From Spirochaetales bacterium (lineage in GTDB: Bacteria > Spirochaetota > Spirochaetia > SZUA-6 > JAFGRV01), in contig JAFGWI010000268.1 in assembly GCA_016937215.1 (NCBI GenBank), forward strand, positions 1 to 48,684: a DNA stretch of 48,684 nucleotides, written 5' to 3'. The position numbers and the translations under genes are program-made. The notes below the pieces were generated by a model, which did no database searches, was not told the origin of the DNA, and was given only the letters and a program-made list of their open reading frames with translations. Positions 15,907-22,788 of the stretch are shown here, in pieces. Positions within the stretch are counted from its first letter, which is position 1. Each line of letters begins with the position of its first letter.

Positions 15907-17379
15907 ATGAAAAATAGATGGCTAGTTTTTATTTCCTGTTTACTGCTGTTGAATTTTTTTCCTGCTTTTTCACAAACAAACCTTCTGGGCGATGCCAATC
16001 GTGATGGACGGGTTAATATCGTGGATGCCCTTTTGGTGGCCCAGTTTTATATAGGGCTCATGCCCTCTGGTTTTATTCAAGAAGCAGTTGATGTTGATTA
16101 TAATTGCAGCATAAATATCGTGGATGCCCTCTTAATCGCCCAATATTATGTGGGTTTGATTAAGGAGTTTCCTGGAAATGGCTTGATTTACAGTTTTACA
16201 GGAAATTTAAACAATGGGCTGATCAATGGGGTTCCTGTCAATTATGGTACCATTTCTAAGTATTCCAATGGTGTTGTGACCATTAGTTTTGATGGAGGCC
16301 CTGGTTTTGAATGGGTCTGGCTTTACAGTCCTGAGCACAAGGCCATGGTCAAGGGGGAGGGGACTGTCTGGACAGCTGACCTGGGTTCTTATTCAGAAGG
16401 ACTGAGTCTGGAATACTATTTTGTTGTCAGAAAAAACGGGTTTGAAGCCAATAATAATGACCAGCCCCATCGCCTGGTTGTAAGCTCTTCGGCCAATGGG
16501 AATTCCGGGGGATGTACCGAACTTCCGGAAAAGAGCCCGGCTCCGGGTGAATGGAGGATTGTCTGGGAAGATAATTTTGATGGCAGCAACAGGCCTGATC
16601 AGGCAAACTGGAACTATCATGTTGGAAACGGATACAACCGGGGTTCAGGAGGGTTTGGCGGCTGGGGTAATGGCGAATGGGAATGGTATCGGCCCGAAAA
16701 TGCCTATCAGCATGATGGCAAACTGGTTATAAGGGCTGATTATCTTAATAGTCCTGTTTCCATTGCCAATCGCGATTGGTTCCAATTTTCTTCGAGGATT
16801 ACCACCCAAGGCAAACATGCCTGGAAATACGGTCGTTTTGAAGCGCTCATTGCCCTTCCAAGTGCTGCCGGGACCTGGCCGGCCTTCTGGATGTTGGGAG
16901 AATCCTGTGATGCTTCCTTTATAGATGAATATAACCCTCCCATGGATTATTATGATGATATGGCGGGTAATTGGTCGAGCTGCGGGGAAATCGATATTAT
17001 GGAGCACCGGAATAGCGAAAACCTTGTGGTGCATAATCTATTCTGGGACACCCGCATTGGGCTTTTTCCCTGGGAGGATGGCTTAACCCATTTTGACCCG
17101 AGAGAGAATGTACCTGTTGACGATGTAACCCTTTTTCATCTTTATACCATCGAATGGAATGAGAAGGATATCCGCTGGTATGTGGATCGTGAAACCCATC
17201 AGGAGCCCACAAAAATAATGAATATCACAGCTGATAACATGGAAGAATATCATAAGCCCTTTTTTCTGATTTTCAATCTGGCTCTGCAAGGCGGCTTTAC
17301 GGGGCCAACAGATCCAGTGACCTCTGACTTTCCACTGTATATGTACATTGATTATGTCCGGGTGTGGCAGAAGAATTAG
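15907..17379 (+). CDS. Secreted GH16 beta-glucanase (laminarinase type) with N-terminal dockerin
   Basis: 490 residues. Signal peptide about 1-22 (ending FSQ). Residues 26-87 form a dockerin: two calcium-loop helices, LGDANRDGRVNIVDALLVAQ and then NIVDALLIAQYYVGL. A beta-rich region of unknown family spans about 93-192. The GH16 domain starts near WRIVWEDNFDG (216) and contains the catalytic signature EIDIMEH at 361-367: nucleophile Glu361, Asp363, acid/base Glu366. The extra methionine is the beta-bulge form typical of laminarinases and related beta-1,3(4)-glucanases. Tryptophan-rich substrate-cleft blocks (GTWPAFWML) are intact. The dockerin should dock the enzyme onto a cohesin scaffold such as the one at 1-3264. 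AAAGG lies before the ATG. It is expressed alone, from its own promoter, with repeat copy C downstream. Confidence 0.93.
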   Translation: MKNRWLVFISCLLLLNFFPAFSQTNLLGDANRDGRVNIVDALLVAQFYIGLMPSGFIQEAVDVDYNCSINIVDALLIAQYYVGLIKEFPGNGLIYSFTGNLNNGLINGVPVNYGTISKYSNGVVTISFDGGPGFEWVWLYSPEHKAMVKGEGTVWTADLGSYSEGLSLEYYFVVRKNGFEANNNDQPHRLVVSSSANGNSGGCTELPEKSPAPGEWRIVWEDNFDGSNRPDQANWNYHVGNGYNRGSGGFGGWGNGEWEWYRPENAYQHDGKLVIRADYLNSPVSIANRDWFQFSSRITTQGKHAWKYGRFEALIALPSAAGTWPAFWMLGESCDASFIDEYNPPMDYYDDMAGNWSSCGEIDIMEHRNSENLVVHNLFWDTRIGLFPWEDGLTHFDPRENVPVDDVTLFHLYTIEWNEKDIRWYVDRETHQEPTKIMNITADNMEEYHKPFFLIFNLALQGGFTGPTDPVTSDFPLYMYIDYVRVWQKN

Positions 17380-17420
17380 TTGTAGAGGCCTTTTTTGTCA
17401 TTATGTTTTAAGAGAATTTT

Positions 17421-17575
17421 GGGCGTTGCCTTCCTCCGCCATGCTGCGTCAGGCCCGAGCTTTCCGTTACTCCGGCTTTGCCTGCGAAGGTTTTCGCGCG
17501 GAAAAAATCCGCGCGAAAACGCTTTAGCAAGCGGTTTTTTAAAAAACCGCTTGCTATAACTCCAATCTCTAACGC
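17421..17575 (-). repeat. Dispersed hairpin repeat, copy C
   Basis: Read on the minus strand: GCGTTAGAGATTGGAG, a perfect 30-base palindrome with AGCAAGCGG/CCGCTTGCT arms around T6A6, a hairpin with GTTTTCGCGCGGA/TCCGCGCGAAAAC arms, CTTCG, GGAAAGCTCGGGCC, and the end GGCAACGCCC. It lies between the GH16 and GH5 genes. Confidence 0.9.
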
Positions 17576-17751
17576 TTAAAGTCGAGAGGCCAGTGGGGTG
17601 GCCAGGAGAGTAAATTCTGCTAAAAAACGATTGCCCCTGTTTTATTGTTAAATAAAGTGATTTAATAAAGCAATCATGTATTCTTGTAAGGATTTGACCT
17701 GTGTTGTTTATGGTCTTAATGGCCTATGGGGTGGAGCGTTAAAATAGCTGA

Positions 17752-17781
17752 TTCACATAGTTATATATATCATGTTATAAT
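17752..17781 (+). promoter_or_regulatory. Promoter of the GH5 gene
   Basis: TTCACA (17752-17757; five of six consensus bases), an 18-base spacer and a perfect TATAAT (17776-17781), 39 bases before the GTG start. Confidence 0.65.
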
Positions 17782-17820
17782 AACCGAAAATAATGAAAAT
17801 AAAGTTTTATGGAGGAAATC

Positions 17821-19095
17821 GTGATAAATAAAAAAAATTTCTTGGTTCTTTTACTTCTTGCGGGAATGTTGATATCCCTATTTGGTGCTCCCTACGGAGA
17901 CCTGCAGATTGTAAACAATACATTAAGTGATGTTAACGGCAAAGCCATACAGCTCAAGGGATGGAGTCAGCTAGATCTAATGCAAGCTGATACAGCCTGG
18001 GTTCCCGGTTCAACCATTCCCAATCTTAAGGCTTTATGTCCCAACCTTAATGCTGTGCGCCTGGCCATGTATACAGAAGAATTCGGTTTTGGCTATATGG
18101 AGCAAAATGCTTCTGGTAAGGAAAACTACAGAAACAGGATCAAGGCCCTGATTAATGATGCCATCGCTGCCAATATTTACGTTGTGGTTGACTGGCATAT
18201 TCTGAATGACAAGGATCCCTGGAGCAATAATTACTATAATGAATCACGCGCTTTTTTTGAAGATATTGCTCAAACTTTCAGTGATTCAGATAATATACTT
18301 TTTGAACTTTGTAATGAACCTAAACAGGTTAGTTTTACAGGAACCATCAAACCCTATGCTGAACATGTTTTGGCGGGAATAAGGAAATATTCTGACAATA
18401 TTGTTATTGTCGGGACACCTACCTGGAGCCAGGATATAGATCAGGTTGTGGGAAATAAGATTTCATCCAACCTAGGCCGTGGTGTGATGTATGCCCTGCA
18501 TTTTTATGCTGCTACCCATTACCAGTGGCTGCGGGATAAGGGACAAAATGCCCTGAACGGCGGTGTCCCGGTGATGCTTTCTGAATGGGGAACTGTATCC
18601 GCGTCGGGCGATGGTTCAATCGATCTTGGCAATTCAGGCACCTGGATGGATTGGGCGGACCAGCACAATATTTCCTGGTTCAACTGGTCCTGGAGTGTAC
18701 GCCGGGAATCATCAGCTTCGATCAGTAATGGCAGCCTTTCCGGTCCCTGGTCGTCGGGGAATCTGAGTCAGTCTGGCCAATGGGTCCTTAACCGGCTTAA
18801 TTCCTGGAATACTCCGCCTCCTGTTGTTAATGAAACACCGACTCCCTATGTTGAGCCGCCGACACCCACTCCTACAGCTACGGCCTATGTGAACAACTGC
18901 CAGGGTGATGTTAATCGAAATGGCACTGTGGATATTGTCGATGCATTGCAAATTGCCCGTTATTATGTTGGTTTGATTCAGCCGGAAGAGATCGATCTGA
19001 ATTGCGCCAATGTTAATTGTGACGGCAACATCAATATTGTTGATGCTTTGCTCATCGCCCAATATTATGTTGGCTTGATCAATGGTTTTTGCTAA
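17821..19095 (+). CDS. Secreted GH5 endoglucanase with C-terminal dockerin
   Basis: 424 residues from GTG. The start is set by GGAGG at 17811-17815; an in-frame ATG at 17809 overlaps that site and is unlikely. Signal peptide about 1-23. The GH5 barrel spans about 25-330, with acid/base Glu166 in LFELCNEP, nucleophile Glu255 in VMLSEWGTV, and other family blocks VRLAMY, VVVDWH and ALHFYAATH, most like endo-beta-1,4-glucanases of subfamily 2. A Thr-Pro linker (ETPTPYVEPPTPTP) leads to a dockerin at about 361-421 with two calcium-loop repeats, GDVNRNGTVDIVDAL and NCDGNINIVDALLIAQYYV. The dockerin closely matches that of the neighbouring GH16 enzyme, and the linker style matches the scaffoldin's. 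It probably cleaves cellulose or mixed-linkage glucan outside the cell as part of a cohesin-based complex. A terminator follows. Confidence 0.93.
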   Translation: MINKKNFLVLLLLAGMLISLFGAPYGDLQIVNNTLSDVNGKAIQLKGWSQLDLMQADTAWVPGSTIPNLKALCPNLNAVRLAMYTEEFGFGYMEQNASGKENYRNRIKALINDAIAANIYVVVDWHILNDKDPWSNNYYNESRAFFEDIAQTFSDSDNILFELCNEPKQVSFTGTIKPYAEHVLAGIRKYSDNIVIVGTPTWSQDIDQVVGNKISSNLGRGVMYALHFYAATHYQWLRDKGQNALNGGVPVMLSEWGTVSASGDGSIDLGNSGTWMDWADQHNISWFNWSWSVRRESSASISNGSLSGPWSSGNLSQSGQWVLNRLNSWNTPPPVVNETPTPYVEPPTPTPTATAYVNNCQGDVNRNGTVDIVDALQIARYYVGLIQPEEIDLNCANVNCDGNINIVDALLIAQYYVGLINGFC

Positions 19096-19117
19096 ACCAT
19101 GCTTTTTTTAAAGCTTC

Positions 19118-19144
19118 AGCCCGGTGTAAACCGGGCTTTTTTTT
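19118..19144 (+). terminator. Rho-independent terminator after the GH5 gene
   Basis: AGCCCGG (19118-19124) pairs exactly with CCGGGCT (19131-19137) around TGTAAA and is followed by seven further T. Confidence 0.92.
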
Positions 19145-19365
19145 GTGCGCCCGGCAGAGCAGTTCAGCCCTGTCTGAAACAGTCTGAGAAATCCCAGTTT
19201 ACGCGATAAAAAAATTATTTAGTATCTGCTAACAAAAAGGTTTAGTCGCCATTTTCATGGTTATTGCGGAATTTTTGTTTTGCAATAATCTTAATTACTA
19301 ATAAAATAATAAATTAGCTAAATTTATCCCTTGATCCATCACTGGGTTCCAACTATATTTATCCC

Positions 19366-20403
19366 ATGAAAAAACTGTTCATTTCAATAATCAGCTTCAT
19401 TTTCATGGTTTCCTGTACAGGTTGTTATGTTCTTGGCCAGGCCATGCCCTATTTGTCCCAGAGGGGCGGGGCAAAGGACATCGGGAAAATGCTGAATGAA
19501 CCTGGGCTGGATGAAAAAACCAGGAATTTTCTGGATTTGGTTTTGGATATTAAATCCTTTGCTTCAAGAATCGGCTTGAAGGTGGACCAGAACTATCTTC
19601 ATTATAAAAAACTGGACAAGGATTATCTGGCTGTGGTGGTATCGGCCTGTTCTCCTTTTTCCTTTGAGCCTTTTATGTGGGACTATCCTTTTTTGGGGAA
19701 AATGCCTTACAAAGGTTTTATAAAGGAGGACGGGGTCAAGGCTGAGGTGGAGGCGCTGAAAAAAAAGGGGCTTGATGTTTTTGTTCGTAAGGTCCAGGCA
19801 TTTTCCAGTTTGGGCTTTTTCAAGGATCCCCTTTATTCCTTCATGGCTGAGTATTCGGTGTATGATCTGGCAGATTTGTTGATGCACGAGCAGACCCATG
19901 CCACCATTTATGTGAGTAACCAGTCTCAGTTTAATGAAGAACTGGCCACTTTTGTGGGAAAGAAAGCGGCTGAAAGCTTTGTGATTTTCCGCTATGGAAA
20001 AGAGAGCAAGGAGTATAAGGATATTGCCCTGAACAAGCAGGATTCCGAGGCTTTTCGTAAACTTATACTTGGGTTAAAAGCCGGTTTGGAAAAGCTCTAT
20101 TCCGGGGATAGGGATGAAGCGGACATGACAATGGCAAAAAAGAGGATGTTTGATGAGTTTAAAGCAGATTTGGAAGCTCATTATGACCAGTATTTTGTGA
20201 CTGAAAATTATAAAGGCCTTGCTTCTCTTGAATTGAATAATGCTTATTTGAGTTTGTTCAGCACTTATCATCAGGACAGTGAAATTTATGAGGAGCTTTT
20301 TAATAAGTTCGACAAGGATTTACCGGCCTTTATTACTCGGGTGTTGACTTTAAAAAACAGTAAGGACCCGAAAGGCGAGATTCGTGGTTGGTTGAAGGGG
20401 TAA
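19366..20403 (+). CDS. Putative zinc aminopeptidase lipoprotein (DUF2265 / PF10023-like)
   Basis: 345 residues. The N-terminus is a lipoprotein signal with cysteines at 17 and 20 (VSCTGC), so it is exported and probably membrane-anchored. The zinc-peptidase motif is MHEQTHAT (His174, Glu175, His178), with a downstream NEELA block (Glu191/Glu192) supplying the third ligand. The order GQ-x-P-Y-L-S near the mature N-terminus, then the HExxH helix and FNEELATFVG, matches the putative aminopeptidase family PF10023. The substrate is unknown; peptide trimming in the periplasm is the likely role. I see no good ribosome site or promoter close to the ATG. It is monocistronic, between a terminator and repeat copy D. 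Confidence 0.82.
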   Translation: MKKLFISIISFIFMVSCTGCYVLGQAMPYLSQRGGAKDIGKMLNEPGLDEKTRNFLDLVLDIKSFASRIGLKVDQNYLHYKKLDKDYLAVVVSACSPFSFEPFMWDYPFLGKMPYKGFIKEDGVKAEVEALKKKGLDVFVRKVQAFSSLGFFKDPLYSFMAEYSVYDLADLLMHEQTHATIYVSNQSQFNEELATFVGKKAAESFVIFRYGKESKEYKDIALNKQDSEAFRKLILGLKAGLEKLYSGDRDEADMTMAKKRMFDEFKADLEAHYDQYFVTENYKGLASLELNNAYLSLFSTYHQDSEIYEELFNKFDKDLPAFITRVLTLKNSKDPKGEIRGWLKG

Positions 20404-20450
20404 GGGAAAGGCTCTTCGGGGTTGGTTTTCCTGTTTTGATTGGTCAGCGT

Positions 20451-20638
20451 GCGTTAGGGATTGGAGCGAGGGAAGTCTGTTTTTTCAAAAACAGACTTCC
20501 AAAGCGTTTTTGTCCGGATAATTTCCGGATAAAAACCTTCGGAGCGCGAGCGGAGTCGCGGAAAGCCCGGCCGGGTCACAGCCTGCTTTGTTCTGGGCTG
20601 GTCGTTTTAAAATTCATGGCTGTGGTCCGGCAACGCCC
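20451..20638 (+). repeat. Dispersed hairpin repeat, copy D
   Basis: GCGTTAGGGATTGGAGC, hairpin 1 with GGAAGTCTGT/ACAGACTTCC arms around TTTTTTCAAAA, hairpin 2 with GTTTTTGTCCGG/CCGGATAAAAAC arms, CTTCGGAGC, GGAGTCGCGGAAAGCCCGGCC, a longer variable part, and the end GGCAACGCCC. It lies between the aminopeptidase and carboxyltransferase genes. Confidence 0.92.
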
Positions 20639-20696
20639 AAAATATTTTGATCATTCATGAAAATTTTCACAATTTTCCGCCTCATGTGGTATAGGC

Positions 20697-20726
20697 TTGA
20701 CAGTACAGCTTAATTTATGCTATTTG
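20697..20726 (+). promoter_or_regulatory. Promoter of the carboxyltransferase operon
   Basis: TTGACA (20697-20702), an 18-base spacer ending in TGC, and TATTTG (20721-20726), i.e. a consensus -35 with an extended -10. It would give a leader of about 110 bases. Confidence 0.5.
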
Positions 20727-20842
20727 AATATAAACTCGATTGGGAAAAATAAATAAAAGTTGCCAGAAATTAAAGGCCTCGACATCATAACCATTCATTA
20801 TTTTTAATTTCTTTTAGCAGTAAAGTATTCCGAGGAGGAAAT

Positions 20843-22396
20843 ATGGGAATAGTTGATGATAAGATCAGAGAACTGAGGAAAAGACAGGTCAAGATTCAGA
20901 AAATGGGGGGGGACGAGCAGGTCGAAAAGCAGCATGCTTTGGGTAAATTGACTGCCCGTGAACGAATCCGGCTGTTTTTTGACAAGAATTCCTTTCGCGA
21001 AATCGATATGTTTGTTCAGCATCGTTCCACTGATTTTGGTATGGATACCAAGGAGATTCCTTCTGATGGTATTATCACAGGCCACGGCACAGTGAAGGGC
21101 CGACCTGTTTTTGCCTATTTTCAGGATTTTACGGCCCGTGGCGGTTCTTTGGGGCAAATGCACGCCCACAAAATCTGCAAAATCATGGACCTGGCCATGA
21201 AAGCTGGCGCACCTTGTATTGGTTTTAATGATTCCGGCGGAGCCCGTATTCAGGAGGGGGTCGATGCCCTTTATGGTTATGGTTCCATTTTTTTCCGAAA
21301 CAGCCGGGCTTCGGGTGTGATTCCCCAGATTTCAGCGATCATGGGGCCTTGCGCCGGCGGTGCTGTTTATTCTCCTGCCATGACAGACTTTGTTTTCATG
21401 GTCAAGAATTCATCCTACATGTATATTACGGGCCCCCAGGTTATTAAGGCGGTTACCGGTGAAGAGACCACCCACGATTCTCTGGGCGGTGCCATGACTC
21501 ATAACAGTAAATCCGGCTGTGCCCATTTTGCCTGTGAGAATGATGAAGATATTATTGAAAATGTGAAGAAGCTTCTCTCTTATCTGCCGAATAATAACAT
21601 GGAGGATCCGCCGGTTTTCAAGACCAAGGATAATCCTCATCGTGTTGTTCACGAGCTGGATCGCATTATTCCTGATTCGCCCCGCGCGGCTTATGATATG
21701 ATGGAAGTGATTCGTCTGATTGTTGATGATGGTGATTTTTTTGAGCCTCATCAGTACTTTGCCCAGAATATGATTATCGGTTTTGCCCGCTTGAATGGCC
21801 GCACTGTTGGTATTATTGCCAATCAGCCTCAGGTTTTGGCTGGTTGTCTTGATATTAATGCCTCTGACAAGGCCAGCCGTTTTATACGTTTCTGTGACAG
21901 CTTTAATATCCCCCTGATTTCTTTTGTGGATGTTCCCGGTTATTTGCCTGGTACGGACCAGGAATGGGGCGGGGTGATTCGCCATGGTGCCAAATTGCTT
22001 TGGTCCTATTCTGAAGCCACTGTGCCCAAGTTAACGGTGATTACCCGAAAATGCTATGGTGGTGCTTATATTGCCATGAGTTCTTCTCATTTGGGGGCGG
22101 ACATGGTTTTTGCCTGGCCAACAGCTGAAATCGCGGTTATGGGTGCCGAAGGCGCGGTAAATATTATTTATCGCGGTGAAATCTCTGAAGCAGCTGATCC
22201 CAAGGCTAAGCGCAAGGAATTGATTGATGAATACGAAGAAAAGCTCTTGAATCCCTATGTCGCGGCCAGCCGTGGTTATATCGACGCGGTGATACGGCCT
22301 TCTGATACCAGAACCCGTTTGGTGGATGCCCTGGAAATTATGTCGACCAAGAGTGAAGTGCTCCCACCCAAGAAACACGGTAACATTCCTGTATAA
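20843..22396 (+). CDS. mmdA: Methylmalonyl-/propionyl-CoA carboxyltransferase (12S-like, MmdA family)
   Basis: 517 residues, the usual length for this family. It has the two crotonase-fold carboxyltransferase halves: N-terminal (about 25-260; KLTARERIRLFFD, GGARIQEGVDALYGYG, GPCAGGAVYSPA) and C-terminal (about 275-510; DVPGYLPGTDQEWGG, RKCYGGAYIAMSS, GAEGAVNIIYR). These move a carboxyl group between the acyl-CoA and biotin. AGGAGG precedes the ATG. The next genes encode a 60-residue protein and a biotinylated pyruvate/oxaloacetate carboxyltransferase subunit, so the complex probably couples methylmalonyl-CoA to pyruvate/oxaloacetate. Sequence alone cannot separate this from a propionyl-CoA carboxylase or methylmalonyl-CoA decarboxylase alpha subunit; the neighbours decide. 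Confidence 0.93.
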   Translation: MGIVDDKIRELRKRQVKIQKMGGDEQVEKQHALGKLTARERIRLFFDKNSFREIDMFVQHRSTDFGMDTKEIPSDGIITGHGTVKGRPVFAYFQDFTARGGSLGQMHAHKICKIMDLAMKAGAPCIGFNDSGGARIQEGVDALYGYGSIFFRNSRASGVIPQISAIMGPCAGGAVYSPAMTDFVFMVKNSSYMYITGPQVIKAVTGEETTHDSLGGAMTHNSKSGCAHFACENDEDIIENVKKLLSYLPNNNMEDPPVFKTKDNPHRVVHELDRIIPDSPRAAYDMMEVIRLIVDDGDFFEPHQYFAQNMIIGFARLNGRTVGIIANQPQVLAGCLDINASDKASRFIRFCDSFNIPLISFVDVPGYLPGTDQEWGGVIRHGAKLLWSYSEATVPKLTVITRKCYGGAYIAMSSSHLGADMVFAWPTAEIAVMGAEGAVNIIYRGEISEAADPKAKRKELIDEYEEKLLNPYVAASRGYIDAVIRPSDTRTRLVDALEIMSTKSEVLPPKKHGNIPV

Positions 22397-22407
22397 GGGA
22401 GGCAAAA

Positions 22408-22590
22408 ATGGAAACAGATAAAAAAAAGATCGCCGCTTTGGCTGGTGTTTATTACTATTTACAGGCTCAGGGGGAGATGTCTCATCAGGAGCCCTATGAA
22501 GCCAATGTTCCAACACCCTGGGCCATGAACGGCCGACAGTCCATTATGCAGATGAGGGGTTTTGTTCAGCGGAGGGTATTGCGCCGTTAG
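22408..22590 (+). CDS. Small carboxyltransferase-operon protein (60 residues)
   Basis: A 60-residue soluble protein with a strong ribosome site (GGGAGG) 11 bases after mmdA. It begins with a predicted helix (KKKIAALAGVYYYLQAQGE) and ends in a basic segment after PWAMNGRQSIMQMR. A short helix followed by W-A-[LM]-x-G-R-x-x-[IL]-M resembles small open frames seen next to oxaloacetate/methylmalonyl-CoA decarboxylase genes (recalled, not checked). It probably assists assembly of the carboxyltransferase complex. It has no membrane segment, so it is not the gamma subunit of a sodium pump. Confidence 0.7.
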   Translation: METDKKKIAALAGVYYYLQAQGEMSHQEPYEANVPTPWAMNGRQSIMQMRGFVQRRVLRR

Positions 22591-22788
22591 GCAAATAATT
22601 AATTCTTTTTTAGATTTTACATAGATGCTTGGGGTTTTGGCATGGCAAATGTGATGACAAAATCCGCGAAAATTACGAATAAGTCGATTTATTACAGGCT
22701 GATAAATGGCGTTTTAGTGTTAATGAGCTAAAATTGATGTCAGAAATTTTGCAATCAGCTTTATTATTTTGAAGTTTTGGAGGAGAAA

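Noticed and set aside
17809..17811. ATG at 17809 as the GH5 start
   Set aside because: It overlaps the GGAGG ribosome site; the GTG at 17821 is correctly spaced and begins a clean signal peptide.
20451..20638. The dispersed repeats as integron attC sites (GTTAGGG near one end, AACGCCC at the other)
   Set aside because: attC sites run from RYYYAAC to GTTRRRY. Here the order is reversed (GTT side first), the seven-base boxes do not fit the consensus, there is no cassette-like array of single small genes, and no integrase gene is present.
22777..22779. TTG at 22777 as the start of the biotin carboxyltransferase subunit
   Set aside because: It lies inside GGAGG; the ATG at 22789 is correctly spaced.
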